From Paraburkholderia sp. PREW-6R (GTDB taxonomy: Bacteria; Pseudomonadota; Gammaproteobacteria; Burkholderiales; Burkholderiaceae), in assembly GCF_039621805.1 (NCBI RefSeq), contig NZ_CP155074.1, positions 2,046,001 through 2,110,000 on the forward strand: a stretch of 64,000 nt of DNA. Direction: 5' to 3'. The translations under genes and the position numbers were made by a program. Below the pieces are notes generated by a model, which worked only from the letters and a program-made list of their open reading frames with translations, was not told the DNA's origin and made no database searches. This document shows, piece after piece, positions 18,531 to 27,202 of this stretch. How positions within the stretch are numbered: the stretch's first letter is position 1; each line of letters starts with the position of its first letter.

Positions 18531-18575
18531 CTGCGACTCCAGGTGAAAAGGCTTCGAATCGTCAAAAGTGAGCGG

Positions 18576-19412
18576 CTATTCTCCCAGCCTGTAGAACGCG
18601 ACGGCGTTGCCGCCGAACACCGCATCGCGCTCGGCCTCGTCCAACGACGCGAGCAGCGACTCTGCCGTCGAATGCCACTGCGCGTAATCGCCGTTCAGAT
18701 TGAGTACGGGCCAGTCGCTGCCCCACATCAGGCGCGTAGGACCGAACGTCGCGAGAAGATGCTCGACATACGGCCGCAGCGTTTCCTCGCTCCAGCCCGG
18801 CGCCGCTTCGGTGGCGAGACCCGACAGCTTGCACTGCACGTTCGGTAACTGCGCGAGCCGTGTGATCGCGTCGGCCCAGCTTTGCCAGCCAGCGCGGCCA
18901 TCCCGGACCGGCGGCTTCGCGCCGTGGTCGATCACCATGCGCAGCGCGGGAAAGCGCTTTGCCAAGGTTTCGACATGCTCGGCGTGACGCGCATAGATCA
19001 GCGCGTCGAACGCAAGGTCGTGCGCGATCAGGGATTCGATCGCAGGCGTGAGATCGGGGTTCGCGATCCACGTGTCGTCGGGCAGATCCTGCAACATGGG
19101 CCGCACGCCCTTGAACTTCGGATCGTGTGCAAACGCCTCAATCAATGCCGGCGCGGTGGGCAACAGCAACGGCACCCAGCCGACCACTCCCGCGATCGAC
19201 GTCTCGCTACGCGCGAGATCGAGCAGATAACGCGTTTCGTCGATGGTGGGCGCGGCCTGCACGACGACTGTTCGCCCGATGCCCGCCTGCTCGCGCAACG
19301 GCTTGAGATCGGCCGGCGCGAACGGCCGGTACAGCGTCTTCAAGTCCGGAGTAAGCCACTCGTAGTCGCCCCGCGCGGGGTCCCAGTAATGCTGGTGAGC
19401 GTCGATGGACAT
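18576..19412 (-). CDS. Amidohydrolase family protein, probable L-fuconolactonase
   Basis: 278-residue metal-dependent TIM-barrel lactonase of the amidohydrolase-2 family. The N-terminus MSIDAHQHYWDPARGDYEWL has the HxH metal pair in the form used by sugar lactonases. Further barrel residues are VVVQAAPTIDETRYLL, MVIDHGAKPP and LMWGSDWPVLNL with the catalytic Asp. It would open L-fucono-1,5-lactone to L-fuconate. The ATG at 19412 lies seven bases after the stop of the AKR gene, implying translational coupling. An upstream extension of the frame overlaps that gene and is not used. Confidence 0.85.
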   Translation of the reverse strand: MSIDAHQHYWDPARGDYEWLTPDLKTLYRPFAPADLKPLREQAGIGRTVVVQAAPTIDETRYLLDLARSETSIAGVVGWVPLLLPTAPALIEAFAHDPKFKGVRPMLQDLPDDTWIANPDLTPAIESLIAHDLAFDALIYARHAEHVETLAKRFPALRMVIDHGAKPPVRDGRAGWQSWADAITRLAQLPNVQCKLSGLATEAAPGWSEETLRPYVEHLLATFGPTRLMWGSDWPVLNLNGDYAQWHSTAESLLASLDEAERDAVFGGNAVAFYRLGE

Positions 19413-19419
19413 CGTCGAA

Positions 19420-20460
19420 TCAATCCTCTGGCGCGGGCGCACGCGGGTCGAGCAAGCCCTGTTCGCGCAACGCGGACCACAGGCCCGCCGGAATCGGCTG
19501 TTCGAACGACGCCGCGTTTTCACGCAATTCGTCGGCACTGCGCGCGCCGGTCAGCACGGTGGCGACCGCCGGATGCGCATACGGAAACTGCAAGGCGGCG
19601 GCCGCGAGCGGCACGCCAAACGAACGGCACACCGCCTCCAGCCGTGCAACGCGCTCGATCACCTCGCGCGGCGCATCGCCGTAATTGAATTTCAGATCGC
19701 CCTCGACGCCGCGCGCCAGAATGCCCGAATTAAACGCGCCGCCTAACAGGATGCTGACGCCGCGCTGCTCGCAGGCCGGCAACAGGTCCTCCAGCGTGGT
19801 CTGTTCGAGCAGCGTATAACGCCCCGCGAGCAACGCGCAATCGATATCGAACTCGGCCAGCGCATCGAGGATGACCGCGCCTTCATTGACGCCAAGCCCC
19901 ACCGCTTTCACCGCGCCGGTGGCGCGCAACCTGTCGAGTGCGCGAAAACCGCCGCCTTCGGTCAACTGCTGCCAGTAGTGTCCGTTGTGCTCGCCATGCG
20001 TGACGCGGCCAATGTCGTGTACCAGCAGGATGTCGATCTGGACAATGCCCAGCCGCTGCTGGCTGTCTTCGAACGAACGCAGAATGCCGTCGTGCGTGTA
20101 GTCGTAGATCGCCTCGAAAGGGAGTGGGTTTTGCCAGCCTTCCCTGTCGTCGAGCGGCGTGGTGCGCGGCACGAATCGACGCCCCACTTTCGTGGACAGC
20201 ACGTAGTCGGCACGGGGATAGCGGCGCAATACGTCGCCCAGCCGATGTTCGGCTTTGGTATTGCCATAGTGCGGCGCGGTGTCGAAGTAGCGCACGCCGG
20301 CGTTCCACGCTGCGGCGACGGTTGCGTGGGCTTCCTCGTCGGAAAGATCGCGGTACAAGCCGCCTAACGGCGCCGTGCCAAGGCCCAGGCCGGTCACTTT
20401 CAGGCCGGTGCGGCCAATCTCGCGCAGCCGCGTGATCTTCGAGCCGGTAGTTGCCGTCAT
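19420..20460 (-). CDS. Aldo/keto reductase, probable L-fucose / D-threo-aldose 1-dehydrogenase
   Basis: 346-residue AKR barrel enzyme. It has GLGTAPLGGLYRDLSDEEA, the NAGVRYFDTAPHYG catalytic Asp/Tyr segment, LSTKVGRRFVPR with the catalytic Lys, the conserved HD of DILLVHDIGRVTHGEH, and LLAGRYTLLEQ. This subgroup includes pyridine-nucleotide-dependent L-fucose dehydrogenases (D-threo-aldose 1-dehydrogenase), giving the lactone used by the next gene. The start 20460 has AGGAG nine bases upstream. It sits second to third in the operon, 73 bp after the dehydratase large subunit gene. Confidence 0.85.
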   Translation of the reverse strand: MTATTGSKITRLREIGRTGLKVTGLGLGTAPLGGLYRDLSDEEAHATVAAAWNAGVRYFDTAPHYGNTKAEHRLGDVLRRYPRADYVLSTKVGRRFVPRTTPLDDREGWQNPLPFEAIYDYTHDGILRSFEDSQQRLGIVQIDILLVHDIGRVTHGEHNGHYWQQLTEGGGFRALDRLRATGAVKAVGLGVNEGAVILDALAEFDIDCALLAGRYTLLEQTTLEDLLPACEQRGVSILLGGAFNSGILARGVEGDLKFNYGDAPREVIERVARLEAVCRSFGVPLAAAALQFPYAHPAVATVLTGARSADELRENAASFEQPIPAGLWSALREQGLLDPRAPAPED

Positions 20461-20533
20461 CGGGCGCGTCTCCTGTTGTAATGATGGTGTGGCGGTAAGC
20501 AAGCGCGACTGAGGTTACGCGCGCTCGCGCCGT

Positions 20534-21853
20534 TCAATGCGGCTCAATTGCCACCACACGGTGCATCTGACCCGTGCTTGGCGAAACCGGCAAACACGCC
20601 GGTCCGACCGGCTCGAACGTCTTGTAAGTCAGAATGAATTCCTGATGTCCGAGCGTTTCCGACTTCGACGCCGCGCCGAGCGACACGGCCACGGTCTGCT
20701 CGAATACTTCGCGACCCACTTCGTCGAGCGTACCGCGGCCTTCGAGAATGCGGCCCGCGTCCACGTCCATGTCGCCGGAAAGATTGCGATACGTGGCCGG
20801 ATTTGCGCAAATCTTGATCACCGGCGAGATCGCCGAGCCGACCACCGAGCCGCGTCCCGTCGTGAACAGGATCACGTGCGCGCCGCACGCGATCAACTCG
20901 CCGATTTCGGCGTTGTCGCTGATATTCGGAAAGCCGAAGCGCGGCTCGCCGTCGGGCACGACGTCGAGCAGGTAAAGACCGCCGGTGGGCGGCACATCGC
21001 CGGGTTTGACGATGCCGACAATCGGTGACGCGCCACTCTTCGCATACGCGCCGAGCGACTTTTCCTCCAGCGTGGTGAGGCCGCCGTCCGCGTTGCCGAC
21101 CGCAAAACTGCCGTGACCGAGAATCGAGTAGTAGCGCGCCGCCTTGGCCACGCATGCGACGATTTCCTCGCCCAACTCCGGTCGCGCCGCGCGGGTCTTC
21201 ATATGAAACTCGCAGCCCACCAGTTCGCCCGTTTCCTCGAAGATGCACGTGGCGCCCGCGTCGATCAGATGATCGAACGCACGGCCAACGGCGGGATTGG
21301 CGGTAATGCCGCTCGTGCCGTCCGAGCCGCCGCAGATCGTGCCCACCACCAGTTCGCTCAGCGCCATCGGCACCCGTTGCTGCGCGGCGAGTTGTCCGCG
21401 CACGCCGCGAATCCAGTCCACGCCGTATTGGATCGTGCTGCGCGTGCCGCCCTTCTCCTGAATCGTCAGCACTTCGACGGGACGGCCGCTTGCGCGCACC
21501 ACATCGACGAGATAGTGCTTGTTCATACTCTCGCAACCGAGCGACACGAACAGCACGGCCCCCACGTTGGGATGCGTGGTCAGCCGCTCCAGCATCTTTT
21601 CCGCGTAGCCGTTCGGATAGCAGCCCGGAAAGCCGATCAGATGAACCGGCGGGTCGCGCTCGGCGGACGGGTCGTCGAACGCGTCGAGCGGCTCGCGAAA
21701 CTGCGTGACGATTTCACGCGCGACGTGGTGCGCGCATTCGACCAGATAGGCGACCGCGACTACATTGCGGATACCCTTGCGGCCGTCGCTGCGCAGATAA
21801 CCTTGCAGCATGGGTGGCGAGGCGGCGGCAGATGCTACGGAAGTGTCAGTCAT
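20534..21853 (-). CDS. UxaA-family dehydratase large subunit, probable L-fuconate dehydratase
   Basis: 439-residue protein of the altronate/galactarate dehydratase C-terminal family (also SuyB). Family features include GYLRSDGRKGIRNVVAV at about 18-34, GFPGCYPNGYAEKML, FVSLGCESMN, VGTICGGSDGTSGITANPAVG and EETGELVGCEF. It also has the late ATYRNLSGDMDVDAGRIL segment and several conserved Cys that would hold an iron site. It would convert L-fuconate to 2-keto-3-deoxy-L-fuconate together with the small subunit upstream. Classic L-fuconate dehydratases belong to the enolase superfamily, so this is a non-homologous replacement inferred from context. Confidence 0.82.
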   Translation of the reverse strand: MTDTSVASAAASPPMLQGYLRSDGRKGIRNVVAVAYLVECAHHVAREIVTQFREPLDAFDDPSAERDPPVHLIGFPGCYPNGYAEKMLERLTTHPNVGAVLFVSLGCESMNKHYLVDVVRASGRPVEVLTIQEKGGTRSTIQYGVDWIRGVRGQLAAQQRVPMALSELVVGTICGGSDGTSGITANPAVGRAFDHLIDAGATCIFEETGELVGCEFHMKTRAARPELGEEIVACVAKAARYYSILGHGSFAVGNADGGLTTLEEKSLGAYAKSGASPIVGIVKPGDVPPTGGLYLLDVVPDGEPRFGFPNISDNAEIGELIACGAHVILFTTGRGSVVGSAISPVIKICANPATYRNLSGDMDVDAGRILEGRGTLDEVGREVFEQTVAVSLGAASKSETLGHQEFILTYKTFEPVGPACLPVSPSTGQMHRVVAIEPH

Positions 21854-21895
21854 GATCGTTCCAGCGCAGCGCATGGCCGCGTGATAGTGAGCGCA

Positions 21896-22222
21896 TCAGT
21901 GATGGATGAACTCATGGCCCGCGTCGTGCGTATAGGTGGGCAGGTAGTCGCTTTCGAGGTTATGCGTGTGCAGATGCTCGCCGCGCGCCACCGCGCCGGT
22001 CACATGACCGATCACGGCGCCATAGCGCAGCACTTTGTCGTCTTTCGCAAGCTGCCGGCGCGCGAGTTTATGACCCAGGTCGATGGTCCTCGCGAGCGTC
22101 ACGATCTCGCCTTCAATCTCGATCTGCGTGCCCGCGTCGAGGCGTGCTGCCGCGATCAGACAGTTGTCGGCGGGACTGAGCAGTATGAGTCGCGGATCAG
22201 TGGACAACAAGGGGCTGGTCAA
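21896..22222 (-). CDS. UxaA-family dehydratase small subunit (SAF domain)
   Basis: 108-residue SAF-domain protein corresponding to the N-terminal part of UxaA and to SuyA. Visible features are LLSPADNCLIAAARLDAG, VTLARTIDLGHKLARR (conserved GHK) and the GVIGHVTG-type turn YGAVIGHVTGAVARGEHLHTHNL. The separate gene, 42 bp before the large subunit, makes a two-protein enzyme. The best start is TTG 22222 with GGAG seven bases upstream. There is no ATG in the right place; the frame continues upstream only because it joins the remnant of an ABC permease. First intact gene of the operon. Confidence 0.8.
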   Translation of the reverse strand: MTSPLLSTDPRLILLSPADNCLIAAARLDAGTQIEIEGEIVTLARTIDLGHKLARRQLAKDDKVLRYGAVIGHVTGAVARGEHLHTHNLESDYLPTYTHDAGHEFIHH

Positions 22223-22239
22223 ATGGGTTCTCCGTGAAG

Positions 22240-22560
22240 CTGCGGTTTGGTTCCGGCCTTCGCCACTCGCAAGACGCACCACCCTCAGCGAGCCGAGAAT
22301 GATCGCGCCGTAGATCGCCCGAATCCCGAATGACGGCACGCGCACCAGCGTCAGCAGGTTCTGTACGACGCCAGGCAACAATACGCCGGAGCGTACGCCG
22401 AGCCGGTGGGAATGCAACACAAGCGCGGCAATCGCAAACGCCGCGGCCGCGAGCTACACCGAAAGCGGCGGTGAGAGCACGTTCGTGGCTGCAAGCGAGG
22501 AAAACGACGGTGGCATATCGAGCGATGTGCCGCCTCTGCGGGCCGACCACGATGCCTTGC
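22240..22560 (-). pseudogene. Remnant of a sugar ABC transporter permease
   Basis: In one minus-strand frame, a run resembling permease membrane segments (GGTSLDMPPSFSSLAAT, a stop, then LAAAAFAIAALVLHSHRLG) jumps directly to a C-terminal-like segment. That segment reads SGVLLPGVVQNLL, then a short linker, then IRAIYGAIILGSLRV. RbsC/AraH-type permeases end in this way (GVLLLGVxQNxLxLxxV...AIILxSL). The internal stop, missing middle and lack of a start mark decay. Position directly upstream of the fucose genes suggests a former transporter operon. Judged by eye, without alignment. Confidence 0.42.
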
Positions 22561-22734
22561 ACGCCGAAGTTCAGGCGGCGGCCGCCGCGACGGCAAAGGA
22601 CGAACTGCGCAACAGGCGGATGGCCGCTTGCGGCCCGCTCGCGAGCGATAGGGTTGTCTCCTGACTGCTTATCAATGTGGGAACTGCGTGAACCGGAACA
22701 TGCGTCCTGCGCTGGTTACCAGTCATGGTGGTCA

Positions 22735-22767
22735 TTCATTCACCAATGAACGTATTATTCATATACG
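22735..22767. promoter_or_regulatory. Pair of inverted repeats, candidate IclR operator
   Basis: TTCAT-N6-ATGAA at 22735-22750 and CGTAT-N7-ATACG at 22751-22767 lie back to back in the AT-rich centre of the divergent region, about 140 bp before the IclR gene. IclR-type regulators commonly bind such short dyads next to their own gene. Confidence 0.35.
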
Positions 22768-22905
22768 GACTTTTCGAAGTCAAGGGATGTGCACTGCACC
22801 AAGCGTCCGTGTTTTCCCTAGGCGGCCGTCGCCTGTTAGGAGATTCGCGACGCACTTACGCTCGTGCACCAGATAATGAGAAGAACTTACGTACACTCGC
22901 TTGCA

Positions 22906-23694
22906 ATGGACGCAGAAGACAAAGACGACGCCGACCGATACCGCGCTCCCGCGCTCGATAAAGGTCTCGATATCCTCGAACTGCTCGCCGAGCAGAAAGA
23001 AGGGCTTACGCGCGCCGAAATCACCAAGCTGCTGGGACGCAACGCGAGCGAGATGTACCGGATGCTCGAACGGCTGGTCGCACGGCAGTACGTGGTGCGC
23101 TCGGCCGGCGGCGATCGCTATTCGCTGAGTCTGAAGCTATATGCACTCGCGCATCGTCATCCGCCGATGAACCGGCTGATCTCCGAAGCGCTGCCGCTCA
23201 TGCAGCGCTTTGCCGATGCTGCGGAGCAATCGTGTCACCTCGTTGTCTACGACCGTGGCAATCTGCTGGTCATCGCGCAAGTGGATGGACCCGGCACGTG
23301 GGGCATGTCGGTGCGGCTAGGCTCGCGCGTCGGTTTGATCGACACGGGTTCGGGCCGCGTGATGCTCGCGCTTCAAAGCGTCGAACAACGCGAACAGATG
23401 CTGGCCGAACATACGAAGGTAAAAGGCGAGGTGACGATCGATCGCGACGCTCTGGAAAACGCTTGCGAACGGATCCGGCTCGCCGGGTTTTCGCAGAAGG
23501 ACAGTCAGCAGACGTTCGGCGTGACCGACGTGACGTTTCCGATTCTGGGCCCCTCCGGCCAGGCCATTGCCGCGCTCACCTGCCCGTATTTGCGGCGCAT
23601 CGACGAATACGTTGCGCCGACGCTGGAAGCAGCCACGTCGCTACTGCGCGAGACGGTACAGGCGCTGTCCATGTTCCGCGAACGCGCGGCCTGA
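22906..23694 (+). CDS. IclR family transcriptional regulator
   Basis: 262-residue regulator with an N-terminal winged helix-turn-helix at about 10-75 (ALDKGLDILELLAEQKEGLTR, then ITKLLGRNASEMYRMLERL). The C-terminal IclR effector domain includes QSCHLVVYDRGNLLVIAQV, LIDTGSGRVMLA and FGVTDVTFPILGPSG. It is divergent from the L-fucose catabolic operon and probably controls it in response to a pathway acid. None of the possible starts (GTG 22864, ATG 22876, ATG 22906) has a strong Shine-Dalgarno; 22906 gives the usual family N-terminus. Confidence 0.85.
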   Translation: MDAEDKDDADRYRAPALDKGLDILELLAEQKEGLTRAEITKLLGRNASEMYRMLERLVARQYVVRSAGGDRYSLSLKLYALAHRHPPMNRLISEALPLMQRFADAAEQSCHLVVYDRGNLLVIAQVDGPGTWGMSVRLGSRVGLIDTGSGRVMLALQSVEQREQMLAEHTKVKGEVTIDRDALENACERIRLAGFSQKDSQQTFGVTDVTFPILGPSGQAIAALTCPYLRRIDEYVAPTLEAATSLLRETVQALSMFRERAA

Positions 23695-23720
23695 TTTTCA
23701 GGCTTGCAGAGCGCAACGAA

Positions 23721-23770
23721 CCGTCACGAGCCGTCACGAGCCGTCACGAGCTGTCGCGGGCTATCACGGG
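23721..23770. repeat. Decamer tandem repeat CCGTCACGAG
   Basis: Three perfect copies of CCGTCACGAG (23721-23750) are followed by two degenerate decamers, CTGTCGCGGG and CTATCACGGG. The whole array is in exact 10-bp phase. It begins 26 bp after the IclR stop codon, in non-coding DNA. Confidence 0.75.
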
Positions 23771-23876
23771 CCGCACGCACGATCGGCCGTCAGCCGTTTT
23801 CGCACATGGTTTAGAATGGCGACCCTCTCAAAAATCACGCCGCATGAGACCCCTTGTGCGCGCTCATCGACTAGCA

Positions 23877-24422
23877 ATGGCGAAACTTCTGACCGATTCC
23901 GAATTCCAGCGTTTCTCTGAACTTCAGCAGAAGCAGTCGAGCTTCACGATCACGCCCGAGGAAGCCGACGAACTGCGCGATCTCGTCGCTCACGCGCAAA
24001 AGCGCCGTGACGATCGCGCAGCGGCGATGCAAAGCATCGAGACTTTCATCCGGCAATTCGACATCAGCCCGGACGAACTCTTTTCGCCGGAACAGATCGG
24101 CGAAGCGGCCCGCACCTATGGGCTGATCCCGGCCGCGAAGAAGGAACGCGTTCTGCCGCCGCAGTTCACGTACAACGGCAAGCCGTATCAGTGGACCTCG
24201 CGTGCGCTGCCGGACGACATCCGCGTGCCGCTTTTCGACGCGTTCAAGGCGGGTGAATCGGTGAAGTCGTTCATCGCCACAGCGAAGGATGCAACCCGCT
24301 GTGCGGCGACCATCGCGCGTCTGGAACGTGAGACCGGCGCGGTGTATGCGGATGCGTGGCTGGAAGAGCTGTCGGTGACGCGGGCACAGGTCAATGACGC
24401 GGCGGGGAAGCTGGCCGCTTGA
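23877..24422 (+). CDS. Conserved-looking hypothetical protein, 181 residues
   Basis: The N-terminal half is helical and charged (MAKLLTDSEFQRFSELQQ, EEADELRDLVAHAQKRRDDRAAA) and likely a coiled coil. The middle has FDISPDELFSPEQIGEAARTYGLIPAAKK and the short PPQFTYNGKPYQWTSRALP. The layout of coiled coil plus a small aromatic Y-x-W-x-S-x-G/A-like motif is vaguely reminiscent of H-NS-like proteins, but the canonical TWSGRG motif is absent. I do not recognise the family. A promoter-like TTTAGAAT lies near 23811. Start uncertain; ATG 23844 would add 11 residues. It converges with the acetyltransferase gene, eight bases apart. Confidence 0.7.
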   Translation: MAKLLTDSEFQRFSELQQKQSSFTITPEEADELRDLVAHAQKRRDDRAAAMQSIETFIRQFDISPDELFSPEQIGEAARTYGLIPAAKKERVLPPQFTYNGKPYQWTSRALPDDIRVPLFDAFKAGESVKSFIATAKDATRCAATIARLERETGAVYADAWLEELSVTRAQVNDAAGKLAA

Positions 24423-24429
24423 GCGTTCG

Positions 24430-26961
24430 CTACGCGCTCGCAGGCTGAGCGGCTTCAGGCGCGGGCCCGTCCAGCGCCAGTCTGAAGCCCACCACCGCCG
24501 GGTCTTCGGTTTGCGTGATCGTGAAACCGAAGGCCCTCGCGAGCGAAATCATCGGCGTGTTTTCGCGCAACGCTTCGCCAACGAGCCAATGGATGCCGCG
24601 CGCTTTCGCATACCGGATGATCCTGTCCATCAATAGCCGGCCCAGCCGCCGGCCTTTCTGATCGGAACGCACCGCAACCGCAAACTCGGCCGTCTCGTTG
24701 TCGGGATCGGCAACGGCGCGCACCACGCCGAGTGTCCGTTCGAACCCTTCGCTGTGGACGGTAGCGATCAGCGCCATTTCGCGGTCATAGTCGATCTGGG
24801 TCATGCGCGCCAGTTGCGAATGGTCGAAACTGCCCACCGTGCCGAAAAAGCGCAGCCGTAAATCCTCCGGCGTCATCGCCTCGACAAAATCGTGGTGGGC
24901 GGCTTCGTCTTCCGGACGGATCGGCCGCACCGTGACGCGTAACCCCTGCCAGTCCAATGTTTCCTCGAAGCGGCGCGGATAAGGCACGATCGCGAGGCGG
25001 CTGCGCCTCGCAGCAATGCTGAGCACCGGGTCCACTACCGCGACGTGATCGCGGTACACGCTCAGCGTCAACGACAGCCCGACGATCTCCTTCACATCGC
25101 ACACCGCTTGCGATAGCGCCGTAAGGGCGGCCAACGCAGGCTCCGGCGCAACGAGCCGCGCGTACGGTGAACGCGTGACGATGTCGCGCGCAAGCACGGG
25201 GTTCAGCGGTGGCAGCCCATACACGCGCAACGGCTCGGAAACCCCGTCCGACGATGGCGCCGTGAAGCGGAACACCGGGCCGAAATTGTCGTCGTCGTGG
25301 AGGTCGACGGCGATGCCGACGATCGGCTTTGTCTCCGGCACGGCTTGCTCGCACGCGCCGGTCTTCCCGACTTGGTGCGCAACTGTGTCGCCGCTGCTCG
25401 CTGTGCCCTCTTCCGCGCCTTTGGCCACGTTCGTCTCGGCGACCTTGGCCGCCCGCCGCTCGGCAAAACCGGAAGGCGCCGAGTCTGCCGGCCGGCGTTC
25501 GACCTGGAGCCCAAACCGCGACAGCAACCGCGCCGCTGCGTCGCCGGTTAGCTGGTGCTCACCTGCCGCGAGCGCCTCGCGGGCCTGCGCCTGCGCGGCG
25601 TCGATCGCTTCCGGCACTTGTGCCGGCAGACCTTCCGGCGTCTGCATCAGCAATTCGCGCCCCATCCGATAATCGACGAGACGGGCGAACGCGCGGGCGA
25701 GCCGCTGCGGCGTGGTATGCACCGGAATGCCTTGTGCGTGCAGCGCGTCGCGCGTGGCGGAATCCACGCCGCCGAAAAAGCATGCAAGCAGTCCGCGATA
25801 CGCAACGCCCTGACTGGCGATCAGCGCCCGCGCGACTTCGCCGACCGGCGCGCTGTGCGTCGATGCATGCACGACGAACGCCGTGCCTGTGCTGCGATGG
25901 TCGGCGAGCAGTTTGAGCGCCGTGCCGAAGTGTTCGGGCCGCGCGTCGTCGCCAAGCTGCAACGGATTGCCGCCGACCGCGTGCGGCAGCACCGCTCGCA
26001 ATGCACCCGACGCCTCGGGCGGCCACGTCGCCAACGTGTCGCCCGCCGCGGCGAACGCGTCACGGGCAAGCGTGGCGAGGCCGCGGTCGCTCGTAATGAG
26101 CGTCGCACTGGCGCCCGCCGCTACGCGGCCCACGCCGAGCGTTTCGATTTCGTCGAGCAGATCGTCGAGCGAGTCCACGCGCACCATGCCCGCGCGCCGG
26201 AACGCGGCGGTGTAAAGCGGGTCGGCGGGATCGGCACGTCCCGAGCGCAGCGCCAGTACCGGCTTGTTACGCGCCGCCGCACGAGCCGCCGACATGAACT
26301 TGCGGGCAGCCCGCACCGTCTCCAGTTCGAGCAGGATCGCGCGCGTGCCGGGGTCGCTCGCCAGATAATCGAGCACGTCGCCGGCGTCGACGTCCGCTTC
26401 GCCGCCGAGCGCGACTGCATGCGAGAAACCCAGCCCACGTGCGCGCGCCCAGCCGAGCACGGCGTTCGTCAACGCGTTCGACTGCGACACCCAGGCCACG
26501 CCGCCCGCCTTCACCGTGCACGAAGGTGCGCCGAGTTGCGCGTGCAGCGCCGGCGACACCACGCCGAGACTGCCCGGTCCGACGATTCTCAGCAGGTGTG
26601 GCCGCGCCGCCGAAAGCGCGTGGCGCAGCGCGAGCCGATCGTCATCGCTGCGCGCTTCGCCGACGATGATCGCCGCGCGCGTGCCCAACCCGCCGAGCTG
26701 ATGGATGATGCCGGGCCACGTGTCGGGCGGCGTGCAGATCAGCGCGACGCTGGGCGGCTCGGGCAGATCGCCCGCGTTGTGAATCACGGGGCGGCCGTCG
26801 AGCGTCTCGTATTTCGGATTGACCGGCCATAGCGGCCCCTGGAAGCCGCCTTCCAGCACGCGCGCCCACACCATCGCGCCGATGCTGCCCGCACGCGCTG
26901 ACGCGCCGATCACAGCGACGGACTTGGGGCGAAACACGGCGTCGAGATTGCGAACGGTCAC
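24430..26961 (-). CDS. Pat-like protein lysine acetyltransferase (acyl-CoA synthetase-like plus GNAT)
   Basis: 843-residue multidomain enzyme. The CoA-binding domain at about 1-125 has RPKSVAVIGASARAGSIG. A succinyl-CoA ligase-like domain follows (IVGPGSLGVVSP, AWVSQSNALTNAVLGWA), then an ATP-grasp-like region. The C-terminal GNAT domain, about the last 150 residues, has RPIRPEDEAAHHDF and DQKGRRLGRLLMDRII as the acetyl-CoA pyrophosphate loop. Such proteins acetylate and inactivate acyl-CoA synthetases. The GTG at 26961 has GGAG five bases upstream; the GTG at 27000 would add 13 residues but has poor spacing. A charged 45-residue linker, likely disordered, lies within the ATP-grasp part. Confidence 0.88.
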   Translation of the reverse strand: MTVRNLDAVFRPKSVAVIGASARAGSIGAMVWARVLEGGFQGPLWPVNPKYETLDGRPVIHNAGDLPEPPSVALICTPPDTWPGIIHQLGGLGTRAAIIVGEARSDDDRLALRHALSAARPHLLRIVGPGSLGVVSPALHAQLGAPSCTVKAGGVAWVSQSNALTNAVLGWARARGLGFSHAVALGGEADVDAGDVLDYLASDPGTRAILLELETVRAARKFMSAARAAARNKPVLALRSGRADPADPLYTAAFRRAGMVRVDSLDDLLDEIETLGVGRVAAGASATLITSDRGLATLARDAFAAAGDTLATWPPEASGALRAVLPHAVGGNPLQLGDDARPEHFGTALKLLADHRSTGTAFVVHASTHSAPVGEVARALIASQGVAYRGLLACFFGGVDSATRDALHAQGIPVHTTPQRLARAFARLVDYRMGRELLMQTPEGLPAQVPEAIDAAQAQAREALAAGEHQLTGDAAARLLSRFGLQVERRPADSAPSGFAERRAAKVAETNVAKGAEEGTASSGDTVAHQVGKTGACEQAVPETKPIVGIAVDLHDDDNFGPVFRFTAPSSDGVSEPLRVYGLPPLNPVLARDIVTRSPYARLVAPEPALAALTALSQAVCDVKEIVGLSLTLSVYRDHVAVVDPVLSIAARRSRLAIVPYPRRFEETLDWQGLRVTVRPIRPEDEAAHHDFVEAMTPEDLRLRFFGTVGSFDHSQLARMTQIDYDREMALIATVHSEGFERTLGVVRAVADPDNETAEFAVAVRSDQKGRRLGRLLMDRIIRYAKARGIHWLVGEALRENTPMISLARAFGFTITQTEDPAVVGFRLALDGPAPEAAQPASA

Positions 26962-27102
26962 AGGCGCTCCGTGAATGGACGACGCGGCGGCAGATGGCAC
27001 GCGCCTTCGTCAGAATAGGCGAAGTCGCGGGATGGCGCTTTGGGTCGTCGTCATGGCGCGCACCCAAACACGTTCAGGCGTTTGCGGGATGGATGCGGGG
27101 GG

Positions 27103-27134
27103 GGGATTGAAGCGGGATTGAAGCGGGATGAAGC
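27103..27134. repeat. Short tandem repeat GGGATTGAAGC
   Basis: Two perfect 11-mers GGGATTGAAGC (27103-27124) are followed by GGGATGAAGC (27125-27134), in the spacer between prfC and the acetyltransferase gene. A run of nine G residues lies just before them. Confidence 0.6.
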
Positions 27135-27202
27135 CGCCCGGCATCGAGCGGCTGTGGGGCCGCGCGACAGAGATGCTCGCGCGGGCACCCGTCATGGATG
27201 CT

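Noticed and set aside
22330..22749. Plus-strand frame of 139 codons in the fucose/IclR spacer
   Set aside because: No ribosome-binding site or domain, and the opposite strand reads as a permease remnant.
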